The notes: a model not told the origin generated them from the letters alone. DNA of 5,233 nucleotides from Candidatus Hydrogenedentota bacterium (GCA_007116095.1 SKJD01000265.1:1-5233); one strand, 5' to 3'. Positions 1 to 5,233 are shown, numbered from the stretch's first letter. Program-made: numbers and translations.

Positions 1-17
1 CTACGATTCGCTGTGTA

Positions 18-518
18 TCAGCTACTGTGATCCGGGACATATGGCTCTACGATGACGCGGTTGGAGGAGACGCGCCAGCGGCTTTTATAGGCGTCTTCGT
101 AGTAAATGTCATTCAGGCGGTGTATCAATTCCAGGCTGTCGGCGATATCCGCTTCAACCATGTCACGCATGGAGACCAGCCCCTTGAATTGCCCGCCTTT
201 GCCCAGCACCAGCAGATGCCGCACGCCATGCTGGTGCATCATGGCCTTGGCCTTCTGGATTTCGTCGTCCAGTCCGATGCTGATAATGTCCGAGCTCATG
301 ACGTCACGCACCAACACTTCGGAAGGGTTCAAGCCCTCACGCACCACGCGGTGCATCAGGTCGCGCTCAGTGAAGATGCCCGCTACCTCGTCTTTATCCT
401 TCACGGCCACCGCCCCGACATTGCGTTCGCACATGTAGTTGATCACCTGAAGCACGGTGTCGTCGGCCATGACCCAATACGTATCCCGGGTTTGAATTAC
501 TTCCGCCAATGTACGCAT
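18..518 (-). CDS. Two-CBS-domain protein (putative adenine-nucleotide sensor)
   Basis: This is a 166-aa soluble protein made almost entirely of a tandem pair of CBS domains, which in known families form a Bateman module binding AMP, ATP or a related nucleotide. The first domain spans about residues 8-58 and ends in GIFTERD (47-53). The second spans about 70-124 and ends in GLVSMRD (113-119). Both match the G-h-x-S/T-x-x-D motif that contacts ribose and phosphate. Linker DVMSSD (72-77) is typical of the start of a second CBS unit. A C-terminal tail of about 40 residues is charged and aromatic and has no recognised domain. The ATG at 518 is chosen because AAGGAGGG lies 8 nt upstream; the longer frame from a TTG at 548 has no such support. 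No fused effector domain is present, so it probably acts on a partner protein, which is not evident here. It is transcribed divergently from the GH4 gene. Confidence 0.92.
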   Translation of the reverse strand: MRTLAEVIQTRDTYWVMADDTVLQVINYMCERNVGAVAVKDKDEVAGIFTERDLMHRVVREGLNPSEVLVRDVMSSDIISIGLDDEIQKAKAMMHQHGVRHLLVLGKGGQFKGLVSMRDMVEADIADSLELIHRLNDIYYEDAYKSRWRVSSNRVIVEPYVPDHSS

Positions 519-526
519 GGTTAATA

Positions 527-534
527 CCCTCCTT
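527..534 (-). promoter_or_regulatory. Strong Shine-Dalgarno site of the CBS-domain gene
   Basis: Read on the minus strand this is AAGGAGGG, a near-perfect anti-16S match, with 8 nt to the ATG at 518. It decides the start codon against the in-frame TTG 30 nt further upstream. Confidence 0.85.
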
Positions 535-607
535 GTCGCTGTGGACAATGTCGTTTACGCTGAGCGCCCCGCCGAAGGAGCAAGAGCCGCCTACGCAATC
601 CAACCTT

Positions 608-635
608 AGTTTATCACACTTGTAAGATATTTCAA
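608..635 (-). promoter_or_regulatory. Putative sigma70 promoter of the CBS-domain gene
   Basis: On the minus strand, TTGAAA (630-635) serves as a -35 element matching 5 of 6 consensus bases. A 16-bp spacer separates it from TAAACT (608-613), a -10 matching 4 of 6. TG followed by one base sits directly before the -10, giving an extended -10. The predicted start near 601 would leave a leader of about 80 nt. An inverted repeat (616-639) overlies the -35 and spacer. Confidence 0.5.
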
Positions 636-639
636 GTGT
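616..639. promoter_or_regulatory. Inverted repeat over the CBS promoter (possible operator)
   Basis: ACACTTG (616-622) and its exact reverse complement CAAGTGT (633-639) are separated by 10 nt, so the half-site centres are 17 bp apart. The repeat covers most of the -35 and spacer of the minus-strand promoter and lies about 25 bp upstream of the plus-strand -35. A dimeric regulator bound here could repress the CBS gene and influence the GH4 promoter. A chance 7-bp repeat cannot be excluded. Confidence 0.35.
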
Positions 640-661
640 TGCGTACCAGGCGGGCCCTGTT

Positions 662-690
662 TTTACTTGATGGCGGCGGACGTCTATAAT
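662..690 (+). promoter_or_regulatory. Sigma70-type promoter of the GH4 gene
   Basis: TTTACT (662-667, 4 of 6 consensus -35 bases) is followed after exactly 17 bp by a perfect TATAAT (685-690). Transcription would begin near 696-697, giving a 5' leader of about 38 nt. The leader holds the Shine-Dalgarno GGGGAGGA (717-724), 10 nt before the ATG at 735. The element sits in the only intergenic space upstream of the gene and points in the right direction. Confidence 0.72.
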
Positions 691-734
691 GCCCGAAAGC
701 ATAACCATATCAACCCGGGGAGGAAGTTGTAGCC

Positions 735-2063
735 ATGTCTTTCAAAATCGCCATGATCGGCGCCGGTAGTATCGGGTTTACCCGGCGCCTGGTGCAGGAT
801 TTGATGACCGTGCCGGAGTTCGGGGATATTCACCTGGCCCTGACCGACATCAACCAGGAGAGCCTGGACCGGATTACCCAGGTGATCCGGCAGGATTTAA
901 GAGCCAACCAGCTTTCGCCGACGGTAACTGCCACCACCGACCGACGGCAAGCGCTGGGGGGCGCAAAGTATGTGTTGTGCACCATTCGCGCCGGGGACCT
1001 GGACGCCCTGGCGGCGGATGTGGAGATTCCGCTGAAGTATGGCGTGGACCAATGTATCGGCGACACCCTCTGTGCCGGCGGTATCATGTACGCCCAGCGG
1101 GGTATCCCCCTGCTTCTGGCGTTCTGTCGGGACATCGAGGAAGTGGCGGACCAGGACGCGCTCCTGCTGAATTACTCCAACCCCATGGCGATGCTTACCT
1201 GGGCTTGCAACAAATACAGCAACGTGCCCACCGTCGGGCTTTGTCACGGCGTGCAGCATAGCTGGCATCAGATCGCCGAGGTGCTGGACATCCCGCCGGC
1301 GGAGTTGGATGTTATCGCGGCGGGCATCAACCACCAGACCTGGTTCACATCGGTGAAGCATCGGGGGAAGGAGCTGACCGGGGAGCTGTTGGCGGCCTTC
1401 GAGCGGCATCCCGAGTTCAGCCGCACCGAAAAGGTGCGCATTGACGTGCTGCGGCGCTTCGGCTATTACAGCACCGAGAGCAACGGGCACCTCTCCGAGT
1501 ACCTGCCTTGGTACCGGAAACGGCGGGAAGAGATTGTGGACTGGATTTCAGAGGACAACTGGATTCTGGGCAAGACGGCGGGCTATTTGAACTATTGCCG
1601 GGAAAGTCGGGAGAACTACGCTGCGGAATACCAGAAGTGGCTGGACGAGCCCAGCCCGGAATATCTCCCGGAGAACCGTTCACTCGAACATGGCAGCTAC
1701 ATCATAGAGTCCCTCGAAACGGGGCGCTGTTATCGTGGATTCTTCAATGTGATTAACCAGGGCGTCATCCGGAACCTCCCCGACGACTGCGTAATTGAAG
1801 CGCCGGGCTACGTCGACGGCAACGGCATCAACATGGTCCACGTGGGCGACCTGCCCCTGGGCTGTGCCGCGACCTGCAACGTGAGCGTCCAGGTGCAGCG
1901 TATGGCGATGGAAGCCGCCGTCCACGGCGACGTGCAACTCCTCAAACTCGCGATGCTCCACGACCCCCTCGTCGGCGCCGTCTGCAATCCCCCCGAAGTC
2001 TGGGCCATGACCGACGAACTCCTCGCCGCCCACGCCAAGTGGCTGCCGCAATACGCGGGGTAA
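735..2063 (+). CDS. GH4 family glycosidase (MelA-like alpha-galactosidase / alpha-glucuronidase class)
   Basis: This is a 442-aa cytoplasmic enzyme, close in length and alignment to E. coli MelA (about 450 aa). GH4 enzymes cleave glycosides by an NAD-dependent redox-elimination mechanism using a divalent metal, usually Mn. The Rossmann loop GAGSIG is at residues 9-14, with D38 ending strand 2 as an NAD ribose contact. The NYSNPM segment is at 146-151. C170 in CHGVQ and H200 in GINHQ are the expected metal ligands. A conserved FGYYSTESNGHLSEYLPW block is at 242-259, and the C-terminus resembles MelA (AHAKWLP versus AHGDWLP). The usual DTLGPGG is DTLCAGG here (110-116). CHGV differs from the CHSV of MelA; as I recall GH4 comparisons, CHGx is linked to alpha-glucuronidases, so the substrate is left open and no symbol is given. 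The family is near certain. The gene appears monocistronic. Confidence 0.95.
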   Translation: MSFKIAMIGAGSIGFTRRLVQDLMTVPEFGDIHLALTDINQESLDRITQVIRQDLRANQLSPTVTATTDRRQALGGAKYVLCTIRAGDLDALAADVEIPLKYGVDQCIGDTLCAGGIMYAQRGIPLLLAFCRDIEEVADQDALLLNYSNPMAMLTWACNKYSNVPTVGLCHGVQHSWHQIAEVLDIPPAELDVIAAGINHQTWFTSVKHRGKELTGELLAAFERHPEFSRTEKVRIDVLRRFGYYSTESNGHLSEYLPWYRKRREEIVDWISEDNWILGKTAGYLNYCRESRENYAAEYQKWLDEPSPEYLPENRSLEHGSYIIESLETGRCYRGFFNVINQGVIRNLPDDCVIEAPGYVDGNGINMVHVGDLPLGCAATCNVSVQVQRMAMEAAVHGDVQLLKLAMLHDPLVGAVCNPPEVWAMTDELLAAHAKWLPQYAG

Positions 2064-2079
2064 GGGGATAGGGACCGGC

Positions 2080-2091
2080 TGAATGCATTCA
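2080..2091. repeat. 12-bp perfect palindrome in the convergent gap
   Basis: TGAATGCATTCA is its own reverse complement and lies 17 nt after the GH4 stop codon, between converging genes. With no loop and no T-tract it is not a normal terminator. The rest of the 61-bp gap shows no clear stem-loop, so transcription termination here is unexplained. It may be chance or a protein-binding site. Confidence 0.3.
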
Positions 2092-2124
2092 TGTTCAGGG
2101 AATGGCGTTGAATACGCTGGAAGA

Positions 2125-3468
2125 TCAGATCAGGTAGGGATAGCTCCTGGGGCCGGTTTGTTCTTCCAGCTCTGATACGTCCAGATAGCCATGGTTGACC
2201 AATTGTGACGTCACCGTCCGTTCCGATACGCCAAAATGAGATGCCGCATCGTCTACCGCATCTTCCGAGAAGTCATCCCCCAGTTTGCACAGAAGCGCAT
2301 CAACCGGGCATAAGAATTCGGCGGCAAAGGAACGTTGCCATTTCTGTCTGGCGGTCTTGGCGTCGGTGGCCGGCAACCAGCGGTCTGTTTCATCCGAGAG
2401 CAGATGATCACATAGCAGACGTGCAAATTCAAAACGCCTCCCGACCCGGTTGCGTTTGCGTAAGACCAACTTCACGTGGTCATCTTGTTCTTTACGAATA
2501 CCGATGCCCAGAGGCAGGCGTTCGGTTGGCGTTGTTTCGCCAAATACATCTTCCTGGCGTACTTCGGCCAGGGCCGACAGATCGGCGTCGCCTATAGCCT
2601 CGCCGTTTAATCCCAACTCCTCCCTGAGCATCAGCGCCAGTTGGCGTCCACGTGACCAGGGGCGCTGATGGTACGGTACAGACCTGTTTTTCGCTGAGTC
2701 CGGCACTACAAATTTCCCGGTAATACCTTTCATCTTCGCTACCTGGTGAATCTGTTCCAGGTGCGCCAATGGATTCAAGGACACGCTGGCGCAGGTGGTC
2801 GCAATCTCGCCCAGGGCCGGGCCGCCTATCTCGTGGCCAAATTGCAGAAAAGTGGCCACAACAGCTTCATCCACTTCGTCCGGGTCGAATCCAAGCATGG
2901 CTTCAATGCGACGGTATGCCGATGTGTCCGCATCGTTCCGTTCTTCCAACACTTCCTGCCACAAAGATTTTAGTTCAGTTTGGGAAAGCTGTACCGCATC
3001 CAGACGATCCAGCACCAGATACAGGAAGTTGTCCACCGCGTTTGTGAAGTCTTCAGCCGAAACCACATGGTGGCTGTCCGATAAGTATTGAATGGGTTGT
3101 TCGCTTGCGGTGGTGGTTGGAACACTCCAAACATTCATGTTTACCCCATCACAAGCAAATACAATCCGGGGCCACAGGAAGCCATCACCTGCAGAAGCAA
3201 TTTCATGCGCCAGCCGCCAGGCGCTGGGCGCCGTGCGAGTGCTGGGGAGGGGTTCCCATCGCAGACGCCACCAGGATGCCGCCAGCCACAGGGCGAGCGG
3301 ATACGCGGAAACGCGCACAGTCTGTTTTACGGTTTGGGACCAGCCGTCTTCATTGCGGGTGAGGGAATGTTCGTCAACGCTTATTCTCAGAGCGCCCGCT
3401 GTCTTGCATATTTCGAGCGTATCATGTTCGGCTGGCTCCCAGGCGTCAATGGTGAACTGCATACTCAT
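2125..3468 (-). CDS. ImmA/IrrE-like protein with degenerate zinc site (pseudo-metallopeptidase), second gene of a two-gene cassette
   Basis: This is a 447-aa soluble protein of unknown function. Residues 1-240 form a domain I cannot name. It has a Trp-rich block (VSAYPLALWLAASWW, 53-67), a DGFLWPRIVF segment (95-104) and an acidic helical part with RRIEAMLGFDPDE (186-198). The C-terminal half follows the ImmA/IrrE layout: FEFARLLCDHLL (346-357) sits where FxxAHELGHLL is expected, then FAAEFLCP (381-388) equals the familiar FAAELLMP, then a helix-turn-helix-like FGVSERTVTSQLVNHGYL (412-429). The HExxH histidines and glutamate are replaced by R350, L351 and D354, and W377 stands about where the third zinc ligand would be, so proteolysis is unlikely. 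From memory, homologues also carry ARLLGD-type sequences here, so the loss seems to be a family trait. The ATG overlaps the upstream stop as ATGA, which supports this start and implies translational coupling. Confidence 0.85.
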   Translation of the reverse strand: MSMQFTIDAWEPAEHDTLEICKTAGALRISVDEHSLTRNEDGWSQTVKQTVRVSAYPLALWLAASWWRLRWEPLPSTRTAPSAWRLAHEIASAGDGFLWPRIVFACDGVNMNVWSVPTTTASEQPIQYLSDSHHVVSAEDFTNAVDNFLYLVLDRLDAVQLSQTELKSLWQEVLEERNDADTSAYRRIEAMLGFDPDEVDEAVVATFLQFGHEIGGPALGEIATTCASVSLNPLAHLEQIHQVAKMKGITGKFVVPDSAKNRSVPYHQRPWSRGRQLALMLREELGLNGEAIGDADLSALAEVRQEDVFGETTPTERLPLGIGIRKEQDDHVKLVLRKRNRVGRRFEFARLLCDHLLSDETDRWLPATDAKTARQKWQRSFAAEFLCPVDALLCKLGDDFSEDAVDDAASHFGVSERTVTSQLVNHGYLDVSELEEQTGPRSYPYLI

Positions 3469-3623
3469 TTCAATTCCCAGCGTTTTCGAACGACGGTTGT
3501 GAATGGATCATCCGATTCCAGCGGATAGCCGTGATAAGTGCCTTGCTGCGCATTGTCCAAACGCGCCTCCAATACAGTGCCCTTATAGACAGCCCAAATA
3601 ATGCGTGGCCAACCATTTTCTTC
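3465..3623 (-). pseudogene. C-terminal remnant of the cassette's first gene, cut off by an in-frame TAG
   Basis: Directly after the TAG at 3624-3626 the same frame stays open for 52 codons. It reads EENGWPRIIWAVYKG, then LEARLDNAQQGTYHGYPLE, then RKRWELK, and ends with TGA at 3465-3467. That TGA overlaps the ATG of the next gene by the classic ATGA arrangement. The stretch is protein-like. From memory it matches the C-terminal half of a family of about 140 aa in which GWPQ-WAV and YHGYP are conserved. No convincing in-frame start with a ribosome site lies between the TAG and the block, so without readthrough it is probably untranslated. A sequencing error at one base would also explain it. 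Confidence 0.75.
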
Positions 3624-3893
3624 CTAAACACTTACATAGCCCTGTTCAATACCTTGTTGCAACAATGACTGTGCGTCAGCACGTAAAAGTGTGCCAATGA
3701 TATCGCATAATGACTTCCCAAGTCGTGGGCGGCTGGGTGGTTCAAGACCATAGTCCCCGGGGTTGCGCTTATGGTCCGGGTTACCCACATACCGTACCTT
3801 TTGCGCAAGCTGTTGCAACCGAGCTTGTTCCTCCTTGGTAGTCGGTACACTTCGTATACGTTTTTTGGGGTTATGGGTACGACGATGTTTCAT
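3624..3893 (-). CDS. First gene of the cassette, small basic protein truncated at 89 aa by an amber codon
   Basis: The open part encodes 89 residues. It starts with a strongly basic tail (KHRRTHNPKKRIR, 2-14), then a short helical stretch (KEEQARLQQLAQKVRY, about 20-35). Next comes a motif block GNPDHKRNPGDYGLEPPSRP (37-56), followed by GKSLCD (59-64) and a helical end. From memory the NPxHKRNPGDFGLxPP and GKxLCD blocks mark a conserved hypothetical family encoded next to ImmA/IrrE-like genes; its function is unknown. The intact gene would have run 3465-3893 and given 142 aa, with the TAG at codon 90. ATG at 3893 is the first possible start, since an in-frame TGA lies 12 bp upstream, but its Shine-Dalgarno is weak. 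A three-copy inverted element sits 31 bp upstream. Whether the 89-aa product folds is doubtful, because the GWP/YHGYP half is missing. Confidence 0.8.
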   Translation of the reverse strand: MKHRRTHNPKKRIRSVPTTKEEQARLQQLAQKVRYVGNPDHKRNPGDYGLEPPSRPRLGKSLCDIIGTLLRADAQSLLQQGIEQGYVSV

Positions 3894-3923
3894 GATTTCG
3901 CATCAAGGTGCATCCCAAAAAGT

Positions 3924-3973
3924 TAAAATAAGGATCGTCCTTATTTTACGTTTGTGGCGTATCGTAAAATAAG
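3924..3973. promoter_or_regulatory. Three-half-site operator-like region upstream of the cassette
   Basis: One element, TAAAATAAG, occurs three times. Arms 3924-3934 and 3938-3948 form a perfect 11-bp dyad around a 3-nt centre. Arms 3940-3950 (CTTATTTTACG) and 3963-3973 (CGTAAAATAAG) form a second perfect 11-bp dyad with a 12-nt centre. The middle copy is shared. Dyad centres are 20.5 bp apart and the two same-strand copies are 41 bp apart, close to two and four helical turns. A TAAAAT hexamer on the minus strand (3943-3948), 5 of 6 to a -10, lies in the middle copy, but no good -35 accompanies it. The position suggests autoregulation of the cassette by one of its products. The stems are AT-rich and could instead act as a weak terminator for the lactonase-like gene. 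Confidence 0.6.
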
Positions 3974-4008
3974 CATTATTCTTGCAGGGGCGGCGCTTCC
4001 CAGGGCCC

Positions 4009-4971
4009 TCAGCTTTCCAGGCGGTAGAAGTCCCGGGCGGCGCCCTGGAAGAGCAGGCGATCTTCGTCGTCGCTGCAGCCGGCGATGACTTCGCGCAGGG
4101 CGCTCACCCAGCGGTGGTAGTCGGTGGCGAGGAGCATGACGGGCCAGTCGCTGCCGAAAGCCGTGCGCTCGAAGCCGAAGCATTCCAGCACATGTTCAAT
4201 CGGGAAGCGGATGTCCTCGACAGTCCAGTTTTCGTGGTCTGCCGCCGTGGCGACGCCGGACATCTTGCAGTAGACGTTGGGCAGTTCGGCGATGGCCCGG
4301 ATGTCGTCCTGCCAGGGGTCGTAGTTCTGGTTGCGGATGTCCGGCGGAGCCAGGTGGTCGATGATGAAGCGGATGTTCGGGCATTGCTGGGCAAGCTCCC
4401 GGGCGGCGGGCAGTTGGCGTCGGTTGATGCCGAAGTCAAAGCTGAAGTCGACCCGTTCCAACGCCTGAATGCCCTGTACAAATTCCGGCCGCAGGCAGTA
4501 TTCCACGTCGGCTTCTTGTTGCAAAAGACGACGGATACCCCGCATGAGGGGATTTTGCGCCAGGTACTCCAGCGTCGGAAGCACCTGGTTGCCCAGTTCC
4601 AGCGGCGCCGTCGCCACGATGCCCTGGATGCGCGGGTCCGCCTCGGCGAGTCCGGTTACATAGTCCACTTCGGCGATGGCCTGTCCAGGCAGGCACTCCG
4701 CCTGCACAAAGACAATCTGCCCGACGTTCACCCCTTCCGTTGCAGCCGCATATTCCTCGTTCTGGTAACTCCGGTTCAGGGTTTCGTTCCCGAGAATCCA
4801 GTGGTAGTGCAGGTGTTCTTTGTCCCAATAATGCACGTGGGTGTCCACGATGGGGTAATCAAACATGGGCGATGTGTTCCTCTCTTGCGCTGCCGTCTGT
4901 TGCAAGTAACCCGCCGCTACGGCTGCGGCCCCGGCCAGCATACTCCGCTTCAAAAATGTACGACGTTCCAT
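4009..4971 (-). CDS. Tat-exported amidohydrolase-2 family protein (L-fuconolactonase / COG3618-like)
   Basis: This is a 320-aa protein of the amidohydrolase superfamily branch that includes aldonolactonases such as L-fuconolactonase. It begins with a twin-arginine signal: ERRTFLKRS (2-10), a hydrophobic Ala-rich core (11-23), and a possible cleavage site after TAA (26-28). The mature enzyme should therefore be exported folded to the periplasm. The TIM-barrel fold shows VDTHVHYWD (42-50) with the HxH pair H45/H47, FVQAE (88-92), MRGIRR (143-148), IDHLAPPD (204-211) with H206, KMSG (236-239) and FGSDWP (272-277) with the catalytic-type D275. All core residues are present. The likely reaction is hydrolysis of a sugar lactone; the exact substrate is unknown. 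ATG at 4971 is preferred because GAAGGAA (4981-4987) lies 9 nt upstream and the Tat motif follows at once. A TTG 21 nt earlier sits inside that ribosome site. The gene points away from the GH4 promoter and has its own. Confidence 0.92.
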   Translation of the reverse strand: MERRTFLKRSMLAGAAAVAAGYLQQTAAQERNTSPMFDYPIVDTHVHYWDKEHLHYHWILGNETLNRSYQNEEYAAATEGVNVGQIVFVQAECLPGQAIAEVDYVTGLAEADPRIQGIVATAPLELGNQVLPTLEYLAQNPLMRGIRRLLQQEADVEYCLRPEFVQGIQALERVDFSFDFGINRRQLPAARELAQQCPNIRFIIDHLAPPDIRNQNYDPWQDDIRAIAELPNVYCKMSGVATAADHENWTVEDIRFPIEHVLECFGFERTAFGSDWPVMLLATDYHRWVSALREVIAGCSDDEDRLLFQGAARDFYRLES

Positions 4972-4980
4972 ATCGGATAT

Positions 4981-4987
4981 TTCCTTC
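4981..4987 (-). promoter_or_regulatory. Shine-Dalgarno site of the lactonase-like gene
   Basis: The minus strand reads GAAGGAA, with 9 nt to the ATG at 4971. It fixes the start so that the twin-arginine motif begins at residue 3. Confidence 0.65.
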
Positions 4988-5023
4988 GTCAATTAAAAGC
5001 GCATGGGGTTCTATGTGTAGGGC

Positions 5024-5052
5024 ATTCTAGCGATTTGGCGGGCGCTTTACAA
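5024..5052 (-). promoter_or_regulatory. Putative sigma70 promoter of the lactonase-like gene
   Basis: On the minus strand, TTGTAA (5047-5052, 4 of 6) is followed after exactly 17 bp by TAGAAT (5024-5029, 5 of 6). The predicted start near 5017 leaves a leader of about 46 nt before the ATG at 4971. It lies between the preceding gene's stop codon and this start, so the gene can be transcribed independently of its upstream neighbour. Confidence 0.55.
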
Positions 5053-5105
5053 GGACAGATGCGCCAGTGGAAATTGCAAACGCATGTTGGATTCATAAAT
5101 ACATG

Positions 5106-5233
5106 CTATGGCCGGCCAAACCAGTTGATGGCCTGGACAGTGCGCTGGCGTTCTTCGCGTTCGTCGGGCGCATGGCCTTTGAACCACATCTTGGCGCGGT
5201 AGCGGAACTGCGCATCGCTATCCGGTACGGCGC
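5106..5233 (-). CDS. C-terminal end of an unidentified protein (partial)
   Basis: A minus-strand frame enters from the right edge and stays open for 41 codons, ending in TAG at 5106-5108. The tail contains RYRAKMWFKGHAPDEREE and ends QAINWFGRP. Codon third positions are mostly G or C, as in the neighbouring long genes, which supports real coding. The gene starts outside the window. I do not recognise the family from this fragment. It runs in the same direction as the lactonase-like gene, 134 bp upstream of that gene's ATG, with a candidate promoter in between. Its TAG stop shows that TAG is probably a genuine terminator in this genome. Confidence 0.6.
   Translation of the reverse strand, partial: AVPDSDAQFRYRAKMWFKGHAPDEREERQRTVQAINWFGRP

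Noticed and set aside
27..524. A plus-strand open frame opposite the CBS-domain gene
   Set aside because: The minus strand encodes two clear CBS repeats with a strong Shine-Dalgarno. The plus-strand product is a His/Val-rich antisense shadow.
519..548. N-terminal extension of the CBS protein from a TTG at 548
   Set aside because: It would run through the strong AAGGAGGG site (527-534), which is correctly spaced for the ATG at 518.
2104..2118. Small stem (GCGT and ACGC arms) as a bidirectional terminator between the converging genes
   Set aside because: A 4-bp stem without a T-tract is too weak to distinguish from chance.
3088..3528. Three overlapping plus-strand frames opposite the N-terminus of the ImmA/IrrE-like gene
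   Set aside because: They have no ribosome sites or domain-like composition. One of them runs across the ATGA junction of the two minus-strand genes, which is itself well supported.
3624..3626. Genome-wide reassignment of TAG as the cause of the interrupted gene
   Set aside because: The neighbouring partial gene appears to end at TAG (5106-5108), and nothing in the window points to a suppressor tRNA. A local nonsense mutation or a base-call error is simpler.
5082..5106. Possible terminator hairpin after the partial gene (GCATGT and ACATGC arms with a 13-nt loop)
   Set aside because: The stem has only 6 bp, the loop is long, the stem overlaps the stop codon and no proper T-tract follows.
3982..5202. 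A 406-codon open frame on the plus strand
   Set aside because: It lies antisense to the amidohydrolase gene, whose minus-strand frame has a Tat signal, all catalytic motifs and a ribosome site. The plus-strand translation shows no recognisable domain and arises from high GC at codon third positions.

Overview
The window looks like part of a moderately GC-rich bacterial chromosome with ordinary Shine-Dalgarno signals and sigma70-like promoters. It carries a family-4 glycosidase, a Tat-exported lactonase-type amidohydrolase and a small CBS-domain protein. This mix suggests a heterotrophic, sugar-degrading Gram-negative bacterium, perhaps of the Planctomycetes/Verrucomicrobia/Hydrogenedentes type. 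That placement is an impression and no marker gene supports it.

Layout. (1) 18-518, minus: a 166-aa protein with two CBS domains. (2) 519-734: a divergent intergenic region with a promoter in each direction and an inverted repeat lying on the CBS promoter. (3) 735-2063, plus: a MelA-like GH4 NAD/Mn-dependent glycosidase. (4) 2064-2124: a short convergent gap with a 12-bp palindrome. (5) 2125-3893, minus: a two-gene cassette that is visibly less GC-rich than its surroundings. Its first gene (3465-3893) is broken by an in-frame TAG at 3624-3626, and its second (2125-3468) is a 447-aa protein with an ImmA/IrrE-like C-terminal half whose HExxH zinc site is gone. The two reading frames overlap as ATGA. 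(6) 3924-3973: just upstream of the cassette, three copies of one 11-bp element form two overlapping dyads, resembling an operator. (7) 4009-4971, minus: a Tat-exported amidohydrolase-2 (L-fuconolactonase/COG3618-like) protein with its own promoter. (8) 5106-5233, minus: the C-terminal 41 codons of an unidentified gene entering from the right.

How they relate. The GH4 enzyme (cytoplasmic) and the lactonase-like protein (periplasmic) both fit sugar or uronic-acid catabolism, but they lie on opposite strands with separate promoters. The cassette between them has no obvious metabolic link and looks like an accessory insertion. It is the most interesting part of the window: a small basic protein, a pseudo-metallopeptidase, translational coupling and a multi-half-site operator together resemble the architecture of toxin-antitoxin or phage-related regulatory modules. 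No activity can be read from the sequence. No intergenic stretch exceeds about 220 bases.
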